A stretch of 64,000 nucleotides of DNA, taken from the NCBI RefSeq assembly GCF_018282095.1, contig NZ_CP074126.1, forward strand, positions 2,738,501 to 2,802,500, in the 5' to 3' direction. The stretch is from Pseudovibrio brasiliensis (GTDB lineage: Bacteria > Pseudomonadota > Alphaproteobacteria > Rhizobiales > Stappiaceae). Made by a program: the position numbers and the translations under genes. Position 1 is the stretch's first letter, and every line of letters begins with the position of its first letter. Shown one piece after another: positions 11,299 to 19,502 of the stretch. The notes under the pieces were generated by a model that saw only the letters and a list, made by a program, of their open reading frames with translations, did not search any database and was not told the DNA's origin.

Positions 11299-11988
11299 AT
11301 GAGTAGTCTGTTTCCGCTGTGCGGTCTGCCGCACGTCTTGAATTTTCGCTTCGCAAAATCTGGTCTTCTTGCTGCCTGTCTCGCTGCGCCGCTCACGCTG
11401 GCCGCGCCTGCACTGGCAGAAACACCTCCTGCAACGGACCCGGCCACACCTTCCGGTCCGCAACTCATTGATAAATCCGAGGACGGCAACACCTACGCCA
11501 TGCCAGAAGATTACCTCGCCGTCACCGTCGCTCCACCACCCAAAGCCCCTTATGCAGATCCGCTGGAGAGCGATCTGTCCATCTGGGTGGGTGAAGTGGA
11601 AATTCAGGGCCGCAAAACCTTGTGGGTCGAACTGATCGATCAACACGGCGAAGTCATTTACAACTCCGAAGTCCAGCAGAACGAAACCCATCTCCTGCCA
11701 GATGGCAGGGCCATTGCGGTAACCGTGATGCAGCCAGACAGCCACAGCAAAGCCATGCAGTCGGCTGCTCTGAAGAAGGACCAGTCCCGCGTACCAACGG
11801 ATGAGCGCTTTGTGGTCACCCGCAAGGAAGCTTTTGCCCCAGCGTTGGATACGCAGGTGAACCTGCTGGAGGTGCAGCCTGTTCCAGAGGAAGTCCATAA
11901 TTCTTTCATGCTCCGCGCAGGAGAGAATGGTGAAATCCTCTGGAAGGCCACCAAAGACGCCATCTCTTGGCTGGAAAGCAGATCCTGA
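11299..11988 (+). CDS. Hypothetical secreted protein
   Basis: A 229-residue protein of unknown function. ATG at 11299 is preferred to upstream starts because AGGGAG is seven bases before it and a signal peptide follows (FAKSGLLAACLAAPLTLAA, with likely cleavage after ALA-E), so the mature protein is periplasmic or exported. The mature part starts with a Pro/Thr-rich stretch, then mixed alpha/beta sequence with VGEVEIQGRKTLWVELIDQHG and no recognised catalytic motif. It stands alone, flanked by an A+T-rich upstream region and an inverted repeat downstream. I do not recognise a family. Confidence 0.75.
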   Translation: MSSLFPLCGLPHVLNFRFAKSGLLAACLAAPLTLAAPALAETPPATDPATPSGPQLIDKSEDGNTYAMPEDYLAVTVAPPPKAPYADPLESDLSIWVGEVEIQGRKTLWVELIDQHGEVIYNSEVQQNETHLLPDGRAIAVTVMQPDSHSKAMQSAALKKDQSRVPTDERFVVTRKEAFAPALDTQVNLLEVQPVPEEVHNSFMLRAGENGEILWKATKDAISWLESRS

Positions 11989-12069
11989 CCGGAACCAGCT
12001 GCGCGCAAATCGATACTCTCTCAAATCGCATTTAGCGCGCACATTCGAACCGTACATACCCCGTGAGCA

Positions 12070-12106
12070 ATATTATTCTCCTGCAGAAATCCGAAGAGAA
12101 TAATAT
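12070..12106. repeat. Perfect 11-bp inverted repeat upstream of cysK
   Basis: ATATTATTCTC (12070-12080) and GAGAATAATAT (12096-12106) are perfect reverse complements around a 15-base centre. Neither strand has a T-run after the stem, so a terminator is unlikely; a regulator-binding site for cysK or a transcript-stabilising hairpin at the end of the preceding gene are the alternatives. Confidence 0.7.
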
Positions 12107-12235
12107 CCTAGTCTGACGCACCCTTTGGCAGCCCATTTCTTGTTCTTGTGGGGCCAGCACAGTAGCGTGGTCTCAAAAGGGATCGAATACCCGCATTTTG
12201 AAATTTATCCTGATACGAGTTATTTGAGAGACACT

Positions 12236-13273
12236 ATGGACACGCGCGCCTCTGCCATCGAAGCTATCGGCAACACCCCCCTCATTCGCCTCAAAGGCCC
12301 TTCTGAGCGTACCGGCTGTGAAATCCTCGGCAAAGCTGAGTTCATGAACCCGGGCCAGTCCGTCAAGGACCGCGCTGCGCTCTTCATCATCCGTGATGCT
12401 GTCAAACGCGGCACCCTGAAACCGGGCGGCATCATCGTGGAAGGCACGGCAGGTAACACCGGCATTGGCCTTGCATTGGTCGGCAACGCACTGGGTTACC
12501 GCTCTGTCATCGTCATTCCCGAGACCCAGTCTCAGGAAAAGAAAGACATGCTGCGCATTGCTGGCGCTGAGCTGATCGAAGTTCCGGCTGTTCCTTACAA
12601 GAACCCGAACAACTACATCAAAGTTTCCCAGCGCATCGCAGAAGAGCTGAACAGGACCCATCCGCAAGGCGCTATCTGGGCCAACCAGTTTGACAATGTC
12701 GCCAACCGTCAGGGCCACATTGAAACCACCGCTCAGGAAATCTGGCAGCAGACCGACGGCAAAGTCGACGGTTTCATCTGCGCAGTGGGCACCGGCGGCA
12801 CACTGGCTGGCACAGGCATCGGCCTGAAGGAAAAAAACCCGAACATCAAGATCGGCCTCGCAGACCCGCACGGTGCAGCACTGTACAACTACTATGCCCA
12901 CGGTGAGCTGAAGTCCGAAGGCTCCTCCATCTCAGAGGGCATCGGTCAGGGCCGCATCACAGCGAATCTGGAAGACGCTCCGATCGACACCCCTTACCGC
13001 ATTTCTGATGAGGAAGGCCTGTTGATCAACTTCGAACTGCTGCAGAACGAAGGCCTCTGCCTCGGCGGCTCTTCCGGCATCAACGTGGCTGGCGCTATCC
13101 GTCTGGCAAAAGAACTCGGTCCAGGCCACACCATCGTGACCGTGCTGTGTGATTATGGCACCCGCTATCAGGGCAAGATGTTCAACCCGACATTCCTGCG
13201 CGAAAAAGGCCTGCCAGTCCCGGAATGGATGGAACGCAAGTCCGACATCGCCATCCCGTTCGAAGCAGCCTGA
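12236..13273 (+). CDS. cysK: Cysteine synthase (O-acetylserine sulfhydrylase)
   Basis: A 345-residue fold-type II PLP enzyme making cysteine from O-acetylserine and sulfide. The PLP lysine is Lys44 in PGQSVKDRAA; the phosphate-binding and substrate loop EGTAGNTGIGLA and GTGGTLAGTGIGLK are clear. It starts at ATG 12236 (MDTRASAIEAIGNTPLI), where GAGAG precedes it; a longer upstream frame adds unrelated residues. At 345 residues it is longer than the 310-residue enterobacterial CysK and resembles the larger alphaproteobacterial form. sseA and metY elsewhere in the window are other sulfur-amino-acid genes. Confidence 0.93.
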   Translation: MDTRASAIEAIGNTPLIRLKGPSERTGCEILGKAEFMNPGQSVKDRAALFIIRDAVKRGTLKPGGIIVEGTAGNTGIGLALVGNALGYRSVIVIPETQSQEKKDMLRIAGAELIEVPAVPYKNPNNYIKVSQRIAEELNRTHPQGAIWANQFDNVANRQGHIETTAQEIWQQTDGKVDGFICAVGTGGTLAGTGIGLKEKNPNIKIGLADPHGAALYNYYAHGELKSEGSSISEGIGQGRITANLEDAPIDTPYRISDEEGLLINFELLQNEGLCLGGSSGINVAGAIRLAKELGPGHTIVTVLCDYGTRYQGKMFNPTFLREKGLPVPEWMERKSDIAIPFEAA

Positions 13274-13282
13274 CCGGCCTGA

Positions 13283-13302
13283 GGTGCCCGTTTTAGGGCA
13301 CC
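13283..13302 (+). terminator. Hairpin after cysK
   Basis: Arms GGTGCCC and GGGCACC with a six-base loop begin ten bases after the cysK stop. The following sequence (CGCTTTCC) has only a short T-run, so it is a weak intrinsic terminator or a 3'-end stabiliser. Confidence 0.5.
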
Positions 13303-13365
13303 CGCTTTCCGGTGAACGTCAGAAGCCCCGGCAACATGCCCTTAACGGAAAGCATTGCAAAATTC

Positions 13366-13405
13366 GCCAAGAGGTTTTGACCAATCCTCTTGGCACAGCT
13401 ATAAG
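13366..13405 (+). promoter_or_regulatory. Promoter with overlapping operator-like palindrome, upstream of cls
   Basis: TTGACC (13377-13382) and TATAAG (13400-13405) are 17 bases apart, a strong sigma-70-like promoter. A perfect 9-bp inverted repeat, GCCAAGAGG (13366-13374) and CCTCTTGGC (13386-13394), brackets the -35 box and part of the spacer. A repressor bound there would block polymerase. Initiation near 13412 would give a 24-base leader containing CAGGAG, supporting the TTG start of cls. Confidence 0.65.
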
Positions 13406-13435
13406 TAGGTCCTCGCATTACAGGAGTTGTAACGC

Positions 13436-14866
13436 TTGGAATCTTCATTCAGCCTCCTCTCCCTGATCGCTCTATTCAGTGTATTTTTCTACGCTTTGGC
13501 AGTGGTTTGTGCCATTCGCGAGATCATGTACTCCCGCACCTCGCAAGGTAGTATTGCGTGGCTGCTTTCCCTGTTTTTCATTCCAATGCCAACAGTTCCG
13601 CTCTACTTCATCTTCGCGTGGAAACGGCTGGATGATTACATTGAAGTGCGCGACGACATCTCCCAGATCGAAGCCGACGTCCTCAACCGCCACACCCCGT
13701 ATGTAGACGGCGCAGCCAGCAGCCATTGGCCCGTCCATACCCGCGTGGCGTCCGTCCCGTTTCTGGAAAACAACGCCTGCGATCTGCTCATCGACGGGCC
13801 TGCCATGTTCGCCTCCATCATCGAAGGCATCCGCACCGCCGAAAAGCACGTGCTCGTCCAGTTCTTCATTATCCGCGAAGACAGCATCGGGCTGGAACTG
13901 GCAGACGCTCTCATAGAGCGCGCCAAAGCAGGCCTACGCGTTTGTCTGCTTTATGATGATATCGGCTCCCGCTCCCTCTCAACCCAGTACATCACACGTT
14001 TGCAGGACGCTGGCGTCCGTGTCAGCGCGTTTAACAAACGCCACCGCCTCATGCGCATGCTGGGCCCAATGCGCCTCAACTATCGCAATCACCGCAAGGT
14101 GGTGGTCACAGACAGCAAGCACTGCTGGATAGGCGGCCACAACATCGGCGAAGAGTATCTTGGTCTCTCAGAAACATTCGGCCATTGGCGCGACACCCAT
14201 GTAAAAGTCTCCGGCCCCGCAGCTCTTGCTGCCACGCTCTCCTTCAGTGAAGACTGGCAGTTCGCCACCGGCAAAACCCTGCAACTGGAACTGCCGGGCA
14301 ACTTCCCGAAGGCAGAGGGCGAGAGCGTGATGGTGATGCCGACCGGCCCCGCCGACATTCAGGAAGATTGCGCCATCACCTTCGTGGAAAGCATTGCACG
14401 CGCCAAAGACCGCCTCTGGATCGTCAGCCCCTACTTCGTGCCGGGCATTGAGGTCCTCACAGCGCTCTACGCTGCCGCTCTGCGCGGCGTTGACGTGCGT
14501 ATCCTTCTGCCGGAAAAAGCCGACCACTGGCTCGTCTGGCTCGCCAGCTACGCTCATGCAGACAACCTCGCCAGCCACGGCATCAAGGTCTACCGCTATC
14601 TGGAAGGCTTCCTGCACGAAAAGGTCATCCTCATCGACAATGAGCTGGCAGGCATTGGCACAGTCAACTTCGACAATCGCTCTTTCAACATCAACTTCGA
14701 GATTACACTCTGGTTCACCAGTCAGAACATGATCAAGAAAACCGAAGAGATGCTGCAGCAGGATTTCAAAGGCGCCCGTCAGACCGACCGCCTCGAACTC
14801 AACAACCGCCGCTACGCCTTCCGCGTCCTCGCCCAGGCCGCCCGCCTGTTCTCACCAATACTTTAG
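13436..14866 (+). CDS. cls: Cardiolipin synthase
   Basis: A 476-residue phospholipase-D superfamily membrane enzyme that condenses two phosphatidylglycerols. Two N-terminal transmembrane helices (about residues 5-27 and 39-60, ending FIFAWKRLDD) precede two HKD motifs: HRKVVVTD within NHRKVVVTDSKHCWIGGHN, and HEKVILID followed by GTVNFDNRSFNINFE. The start is TTG at 13436 with CAGGAG ten bases upstream; no ATG or GTG would retain both membrane helices. It has its own promoter and appears to be a single-gene unit. Confidence 0.92.
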   Translation: MESSFSLLSLIALFSVFFYALAVVCAIREIMYSRTSQGSIAWLLSLFFIPMPTVPLYFIFAWKRLDDYIEVRDDISQIEADVLNRHTPYVDGAASSHWPVHTRVASVPFLENNACDLLIDGPAMFASIIEGIRTAEKHVLVQFFIIREDSIGLELADALIERAKAGLRVCLLYDDIGSRSLSTQYITRLQDAGVRVSAFNKRHRLMRMLGPMRLNYRNHRKVVVTDSKHCWIGGHNIGEEYLGLSETFGHWRDTHVKVSGPAALAATLSFSEDWQFATGKTLQLELPGNFPKAEGESVMVMPTGPADIQEDCAITFVESIARAKDRLWIVSPYFVPGIEVLTALYAAALRGVDVRILLPEKADHWLVWLASYAHADNLASHGIKVYRYLEGFLHEKVILIDNELAGIGTVNFDNRSFNINFEITLWFTSQNMIKKTEEMLQQDFKGARQTDRLELNNRRYAFRVLAQAARLFSPIL

Positions 14867-14954
14867 TCTTAATGAGGACAGTTCAGTAGACTTGCGCTGG
14901 GGCAGTAAAATACGTTAGGGCCAACTGAGAATAATAACCCAGAGGGCCTTTCGC

Positions 14955-15599
14955 ATGTATTTTGTGCCTGAACTAAGTGTGATGGCGGGTTTCACCCTTG
15001 CTGCCTTCATCCTGTCCATCACTCCTGGACCGGACATGACCTTCTTCATGAGCAAAACGCTCACACAGGGCCGCAAAGCCGGTCTAATGGCCATAGTTGG
15101 CGCAACAAACGGCATCATGATCCATGCGTTTCTGGCAGCCGTCGGCATCTCCGCGCTGCTTGCAGCGTCTGAGTTTGCCTTCCAGATCCTCAAAACAGTC
15201 GGCGCACTCTATCTGGTCTTTCTTGCTTTCCAGATCCTGCGCAACGGCTCTGCCCTCTCACTGGATGAAGGGGAAGCCTCTCGTGAAACACCTCGAGCCA
15301 TCTGGGCGAAAGCCGTCACGATCAACCTGCTCAACCCAAAAGTTGTGTTGTTCTTCGTAACCTTCCTGCCCCAGTTTGTATCTGCGTCAGATCCATACGC
15401 GACCTCCAAACTGCTGTTCCTTGGCTTCTTCTTCATCCTGCTGAACGTGCCAAGCAGTCTGGTCATGGTGTTTGGCGCTTCTGCTGTATCCAAGTTCCTG
15501 CGCAACTCCCCACGTGTGATGCGCATCCTTGATTACTCTTTTGCGGGCATCATGGCCGCCTTTGCAGTCAAACTGCTCAGCGCACGCTCCACCGCTTAA
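14955..15599 (+). CDS. LysE/RhtB-family amino-acid exporter
   Basis: A 214-residue inner-membrane protein with about six hydrophobic helices. The N-terminal FILSITPGPDMTFFMSKTLTQGRKAGL is the LysE/RhtB signature, followed by ALYLVFLAFQILRNG and AVTINLLNPKVVLFFVTFLPQFV. Such proteins export amino acids (homoserine, threonine, leucine, cysteine derivatives) by proton exchange. The substrate cannot be told from sequence; nearby cysteine and sulfur genes make cysteine-related export one possibility only. Confidence 0.88.
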   Translation: MYFVPELSVMAGFTLAAFILSITPGPDMTFFMSKTLTQGRKAGLMAIVGATNGIMIHAFLAAVGISALLAASEFAFQILKTVGALYLVFLAFQILRNGSALSLDEGEASRETPRAIWAKAVTINLLNPKVVLFFVTFLPQFVSASDPYATSKLLFLGFFFILLNVPSSLVMVFGASAVSKFLRNSPRVMRILDYSFAGIMAAFAVKLLSARSTA

Positions 15600-15666
15600 G
15601 ACATCAGTTAAAGGTGCGCCAAATCATTTCACAGCGCTCCTTTCCCTATCCATTTGAGATTATTCC

Positions 15667-16392
15667 ATGACAGAACATTTGTACCGAGAAGATGCCTACC
15701 TGCGCAGCAGTGAAGCGGCTGTAAATGAAATCACACCAGAAGGTGGCATCATTCTGGACCGGACCTGCTTCTATCCCAATGGCGGCGGCCAGCCGGGCGA
15801 CAGTGGCTCCATTGAACTGGAAGACGGCACACGTATTCCAATTGCGACCACCGTTTACTCCAAGGATCGCTCTCAGATCGTGCATGTGCCAGCAGAAGGC
15901 ACGCAGCTGCCAGCAGCCTTGTGCGCAGGCACAAAGATCACTGCGCACGTTGATTGGGAAACCCGCTACAAGCGCATGCGCGTCCACACAGCCCTGCACC
16001 TGCTTTCCGTCGTACTGCCATTCCCGGTCACCGGTGGTCAGATCAGCGATGGTACAGGCCGTCTGGACTTCGACATCCCGGAAGCCACACTGGACAAAGA
16101 AGAGCTCACAGGTAAGCTTCAGGAGCTCATTGCTGGCGACTATGCGGTCACGCAGGAATGGATCACCGATGAAGAGCTGGAAGCCAATCCCGGCCTTGTA
16201 AAGACTATGAGTGTAAAACCACCTATGGGCAGCGGGCGGGTAAGACTGGTAAGAATTGGCGACAACGTTGATTTGCAGCCATGCGGCGGCACGCATGTGT
16301 CCCAAACCGCACAGATCGGAACCGCTGCAATCACTAAGATTGAGAAAAAAGGCCGTCAGAACAGACGCGTCCGCATCCAGTTGGAGGACTAA
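15667..16392 (+). CDS. AlaX-type alanyl-tRNA editing protein
   Basis: A 241-residue freestanding tRNA editing protein of the AlaX-M type, homologous to the editing and SAD domains of alanyl-tRNA synthetase, which hydrolyses mischarged Ser-tRNA(Ala) or Gly-tRNA(Ala). The N-terminal beta-barrel part has FYPNGGGQPGDSG; the zinc-binding editing site is HTALHLL with the later CGGTHVSQ. No aminoacylation domain is present. It ends three bases before sseA and is almost certainly cotranscribed with it. Confidence 0.9.
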   Translation: MTEHLYREDAYLRSSEAAVNEITPEGGIILDRTCFYPNGGGQPGDSGSIELEDGTRIPIATTVYSKDRSQIVHVPAEGTQLPAALCAGTKITAHVDWETRYKRMRVHTALHLLSVVLPFPVTGGQISDGTGRLDFDIPEATLDKEELTGKLQELIAGDYAVTQEWITDEELEANPGLVKTMSVKPPMGSGRVRLVRIGDNVDLQPCGGTHVSQTAQIGTAAITKIEKKGRQNRRVRIQLED

Positions 16393-16395
16393 CAC

Positions 16396-17241
16396 ATGGC
16401 GCAGGATCCAATTGTCTCAGTAAGCTGGCTCAAGGACCACCTTGATGCACCCGATGTGGTCATCATTGATGCATCCTGGTACCTGCCTGCCATGGAGCGC
16501 AACGCCAAAAAGGAATATGAGCAAGAGCACATTCCCGGCGCTGTTTTCATGGACATTGATGAAGTCTCCGACCAAAGCTCCCCGCTTCCGCATATGATGC
16601 CGGAGCCACACGTGTTCTCATCTAAAATGCGCAAGATGGGCATTGGCGACGGCCAGACCATCGTGGTCTATGACGGCGCTGGCATCTTCTCAGCCGCACG
16701 CGTCTGGTGGATGTTCCGCGCCTTTGGCGTTGAGAGTGTCTTCGTTCTGGATGGCGGCCTGCCAGCCTGGAAAGAGGAAGGCTATCCGCTCACCGATGAG
16801 GTTCCAACCCGTCTTGAGCGCCACTTCACAGCCATGCTCAACCACGACATGGTGCGCAATCTGGATGAGGTGCAGGACGCACTGGACAGCAGCAGCCACC
16901 TTGTGCTGGATGCCCGCGCGCCAGAGCGCTTCAAAGGCCTCGCACCAGAGCCACGTGAAGGCGTGCGTGCTGGCCATATGCCGGGCGCCCTCAACCTGCC
17001 ATTCGGCCTGTTGCTGAACGAAGGCAAACTCCGCTCCAAGGAAGACCTGCAAAACATCTTCAAGCAGGTCGGCGTGGATGCATCCACCCCGGTGATCACC
17101 TCCTGCGGCTCCGGCGTAACCGCTGCCGTTATCACGCTGGCACTGGAGCAAGTCGGCTTTTCCAAAAACGCGCTTTATGACGGTTCCTGGACCGAATGGG
17201 GCTCCAGCGAAAAGACAGAAGTCATCAGCGAGCCAGCCTGA
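16396..17241 (+). CDS. sseA: 3-mercaptopyruvate/thiosulfate sulfurtransferase SseA
   Basis: A 281-residue protein with two rhodanese domains: an inactive N-terminal one (VSWLKDHLDAPDVVIIDASW) and a catalytic C-terminal one with the active-site loop CGSGVTA. CGSG(V/I)TA is the loop of 3-mercaptopyruvate sulfurtransferases rather than thiosulfate-preferring rhodaneses. Characteristic YDGAGIFSAARVWWMFR and LDGGLPAWKEEGYPL are present. It follows alaX by three bases and ends before a strong bidirectional terminator. It likely handles sulfane sulfur from cysteine breakdown in the cytoplasm. Confidence 0.92.
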   Translation: MAQDPIVSVSWLKDHLDAPDVVIIDASWYLPAMERNAKKEYEQEHIPGAVFMDIDEVSDQSSPLPHMMPEPHVFSSKMRKMGIGDGQTIVVYDGAGIFSAARVWWMFRAFGVESVFVLDGGLPAWKEEGYPLTDEVPTRLERHFTAMLNHDMVRNLDEVQDALDSSSHLVLDARAPERFKGLAPEPREGVRAGHMPGALNLPFGLLLNEGKLRSKEDLQNIFKQVGVDASTPVITSCGSGVTAAVITLALEQVGFSKNALYDGSWTEWGSSEKTEVISEPA

Positions 17242-17267
17242 GTTAAACCAGAATCATATTTGCAAGA

Positions 17268-17304
17268 AAGCCCTGCAAGCCATTGACTTGCAGGGCTTTT
17301 ATTT
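17268..17304. terminator. Bidirectional terminator between sseA and the convergent oxidoreductase
   Basis: A perfect stem (AAGCCCTGCAAG / CTTGCAGGGCTT, loop CCATTGA) is followed by TTTTATTT on the plus strand and TTTCTT on the minus strand. It can end both convergent transcripts; the minus-strand gene's stop codon abuts it. Confidence 0.92.
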
Positions 17305-17917
17305 AGGCGACAGCCAACTCTTTCTGCTTGGCAAGCGCATCCTGCTCACCCAGCTGAGCCGCTTCAGCAATCCACGCAGCACGCTCTTCCTCAGTTGACA
17401 GGTAAGTCGGTGAGAACATGCGGAAGCTGTGGTTTTCAAACCCGACAAAGTCGAGAATCTGAAGGCCCATCACCGTGTCATGAGCGCGATTATAAAGCTC
17501 ATCATAGTAGTTCGACGCAGTATCACTGGTGATCAACACCCGGGCACTACGCCCCTTCAGCAGCTTGGCTGGCAGCTCTTCACCTTCCACAATCTGGAAC
17601 GCAAACCCCGGCAGCAAAGTACGGTCCAGCATCCCTTTCATCGGCCCCGGCATACTGCCCCACCACAGCGGATACACAGGCACCCAATGCGTACACCAGG
17701 TCAGGTTCTCCTGAAACGCAACCAGATCCGGCTCCAGCCCCTGCCCGCCTTTGTAGTCACCCGACCGCAAGCCTGCATCAAACGCCATCGCACTCAGGTT
17801 CATCACACGAACCTCTGCCCCCGCCTTGCGCGCAGCATCCGCATAGGCTTCAGCAAGAGCATGCCCGAGACGATCTTCTCCGAAATGACCGCTAAACACA
17901 AAAATTCGGTTTGTCAT
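17303..17917 (-). CDS. Flavodoxin-fold NAD(P)H oxidoreductase
   Basis: A 204-residue protein of the NQO1/MdaB-like flavodoxin_2 family: FMN/FAD-binding N-terminus (RIFVFSGHFGEDRLGHALAEAY), the WVPVYPLWWGSMPGPMKGMLDRTLLPGFAF core typical of NAD(P)H quinone reductases, and a C-terminal SPTYLSTEEE. Such enzymes perform two-electron reduction of quinones or electrophiles. It is divergent from a TetR regulator; three copies of one palindrome lie between them, so repression relieved by a quinone-like or electrophilic ligand is likely (inference). Confidence 0.86.
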   Translation of the reverse strand: MTNRIFVFSGHFGEDRLGHALAEAYADAARKAGAEVRVMNLSAMAFDAGLRSGDYKGGQGLEPDLVAFQENLTWCTHWVPVYPLWWGSMPGPMKGMLDRTLLPGFAFQIVEGEELPAKLLKGRSARVLITSDTASNYYDELYNRAHDTVMGLQILDFVGFENHSFRMFSPTYLSTEEERAAWIAEAAQLGEQDALAKQKELAVA

Positions 17918-17933
17918 GGGAACTCCATTTATT

Positions 17934-17995
17934 TGACTGCGGTCAACTTATTTTCAAAATATGACTGGAGTCAATTTATTTTTTGACCATAGTCA
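17934..17995. promoter_or_regulatory. Three-copy TetR operator array (TGAC-N4-GTCA)
   Basis: Three 12-bp palindromes of the form TGAC-N4-GTCA lie at 17934-17945 (centre TGCG), 17962-17973 (TGGA) and 17984-17995 (CATA). Centres are 28 and 22 bases apart. They fill the intergenic space between the oxidoreductase and the divergent TetR gene, the expected place for an autoregulated repressor of both genes. Confidence 0.8.
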
Positions 17996-18017
17996 CTTTA
18001 TCGAATTTGAGGGAACC

Positions 18018-18605
18018 ATGCTTCAGGGCAAACAAAAACGCGCGCAAGAAACCCGCCAGCGCATTCTGGTGGCCGCCACGGACCTGTTCAATCAGGGCAA
18101 CTTCAACGCGGTCAGCACAGAAAGCATCGCGGAGCAGGCCAACGTCTCCAAGGGCACGCTCTTCGCCCACTTCGGCGACAAGCTCGGCCTGTTTGCAGAG
18201 ATAGGTTTGAAGGAGCTCAGAGCTTGTGTGGAGGGCCTTCATGAGGAAGCTGAAACAAGCACGGCAAGCGGCCGCGAGCAATTGAATCACTCTCTCATGA
18301 AGATTCTGCAGTACTTTGAAAAACAACCAGAATTCCTACGCATCTTCATCGACGTCGCAGGCTGGGAAAAAGGTGGCCGGGCAGAAAATTTCCTCGATGT
18401 GGCAGGAAGCATCGACAAGCTATTTCAACGCTTCATCGAGAAGGGTCAGCAGGATAAATCCATCCGCACCATGGATCCAAAACTGGGCGCCGTTTCTGTG
18501 CGCGCATTCATGATCCACGCCGCCATCAGCCGCGTCTGCGGCGAATATCCAACCACGGAAGAGCAGCATACCGAAGTGGGCAAACTGCTCTCCCTCGTGC
18601 TCTGA
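18018..18605 (+). CDS. TetR-family regulator (divergent to the oxidoreductase)
   Basis: A 195-residue TetR/AcrR-type repressor. The N-terminal helix-turn-helix is TRQRILVAATDLFNQGNFNAVS followed by ESIAEQANVSKGTLFAHFGDKLGLF; the rest is the variable ligand-binding helical domain. ATG at 18018 is preferred to one at 17961: GAGGGA is correctly spaced before it, and the upstream start would place operator palindromes inside the coding region. Probable targets are itself and the divergent oxidoreductase. Confidence 0.9.
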   Translation: MLQGKQKRAQETRQRILVAATDLFNQGNFNAVSTESIAEQANVSKGTLFAHFGDKLGLFAEIGLKELRACVEGLHEEAETSTASGREQLNHSLMKILQYFEKQPEFLRIFIDVAGWEKGGRAENFLDVAGSIDKLFQRFIEKGQQDKSIRTMDPKLGAVSVRAFMIHAAISRVCGEYPTTEEQHTEVGKLLSLVL

Positions 18606-18611
18606 TCTGCG

Positions 18612-19415
18612 CTACACGCCGTAAACGTCAAACGCAGTTTTAGGCATTTTGCCGCCTGTGAGTTTCGTCAGCACATAGGGCCGCGTGCCCTTCATATGAC
18701 TTGCTGTCTCAAACTCTAGCACCTCAATCACCCCATCCCGCGGGTGCTTGTGCATAATCTGCTCCACACTGGATTTCGCCATCCGGCGATGCCCTGCGCC
18801 AAACAAATCACACATCGCCCCCCGGTTCACCAGATACGCCTCACCTCCATGAGCACGCGCCGACACGTAGGCATTCAGATGCAGTGCAATCGCATCCCCC
18901 ACCTTGTGCACCGTGTCCCTGTCATGCCCACAGCTGGTAAGATGGTTGCACGCCACCTCCGCCCCGGAAATCGCAAAGCAGCACTCATGCACCTGCATCT
19001 GGCGATTGTTGATCAGCCCACTGTCATGCAAAATCGCTGCGGAGAACAACAGTTCCCGATCAAACGACACACCTGCATACTCACCCAGCAGCACCCCGAA
19101 CAGATAAGTTCGCCAACTGTGATGCAACAGCCTTGCATCATGGGTCTCCACCGCAAAATCCAGACTATCGCGCACCAAGGAGGTCTCAGTAGGCAACAGC
19201 GCCTCCAGCTCTGAGGAAACCGGCGACAGCAATCCGAGCCGATCCTTCACTGTATCGCCCAGATCCACTAGCTGTGTGCGCACCAGATTGCCAACAAGCT
19301 TCAAATGCTCCAGCCGCGTCATCCGCCCTTTGCTGTAAGCTCCAGTCCTCTGGCCCCAGTTCAGGCTTCCCATCACACGCTCAGAGGCTCCACAATGCTT
19401 TGCCGTTTCAGACAT
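18612..19415 (-). CDS. HD-domain protein (cyanamide-hydratase-like)
   Basis: A 267-residue cytoplasmic protein with an HD metal-binding domain. LLHHSWRTYLFGVLLGEYAG supplies the first histidines and AAILHDSGL the HD pair; HLTSCGHD and LHLNAY are later. This arrangement resembles the cyanamide hydratase/Urea1-like HD proteins more than cyclic-nucleotide phosphodiesterases. The substrate is unknown. It is divergent to a second TetR regulator, across an 87-base gap with a large inverted repeat, and may be that regulator's target. Confidence 0.75.
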   Translation of the reverse strand: MSETAKHCGASERVMGSLNWGQRTGAYSKGRMTRLEHLKLVGNLVRTQLVDLGDTVKDRLGLLSPVSSELEALLPTETSLVRDSLDFAVETHDARLLHHSWRTYLFGVLLGEYAGVSFDRELLFSAAILHDSGLINNRQMQVHECCFAISGAEVACNHLTSCGHDRDTVHKVGDAIALHLNAYVSARAHGGEAYLVNRGAMCDLFGAGHRRMAKSSVEQIMHKHPRDGVIEVLEFETASHMKGTRPYVLTKLTGGKMPKTAFDVYGV

Positions 19416-19442
19416 AACTCACTCTTCCAATAGCAAAAATAA

Positions 19443-19502
19443 TTATGTACCGTATCGCATCAATATATAGAGCTTAATATTTTTATGCGAAGCAGTACAT
19501 AA
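19443..19502. promoter_or_regulatory. Long inverted repeat between the HD gene and the TetR gene
   Basis: Left arm TTATGTAC-CGT-ATCGCAT (19443-19460) and right arm ATGCGA-AGC-AGTACATAA (19485-19502) match at 15 of 18 positions in inverted orientation, with a 24-base A+T-rich centre. The right arm ends exactly at the ATG of the TetR gene (19503). It is likely a pair of operator half-sites for autoregulation. Confidence 0.72.
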
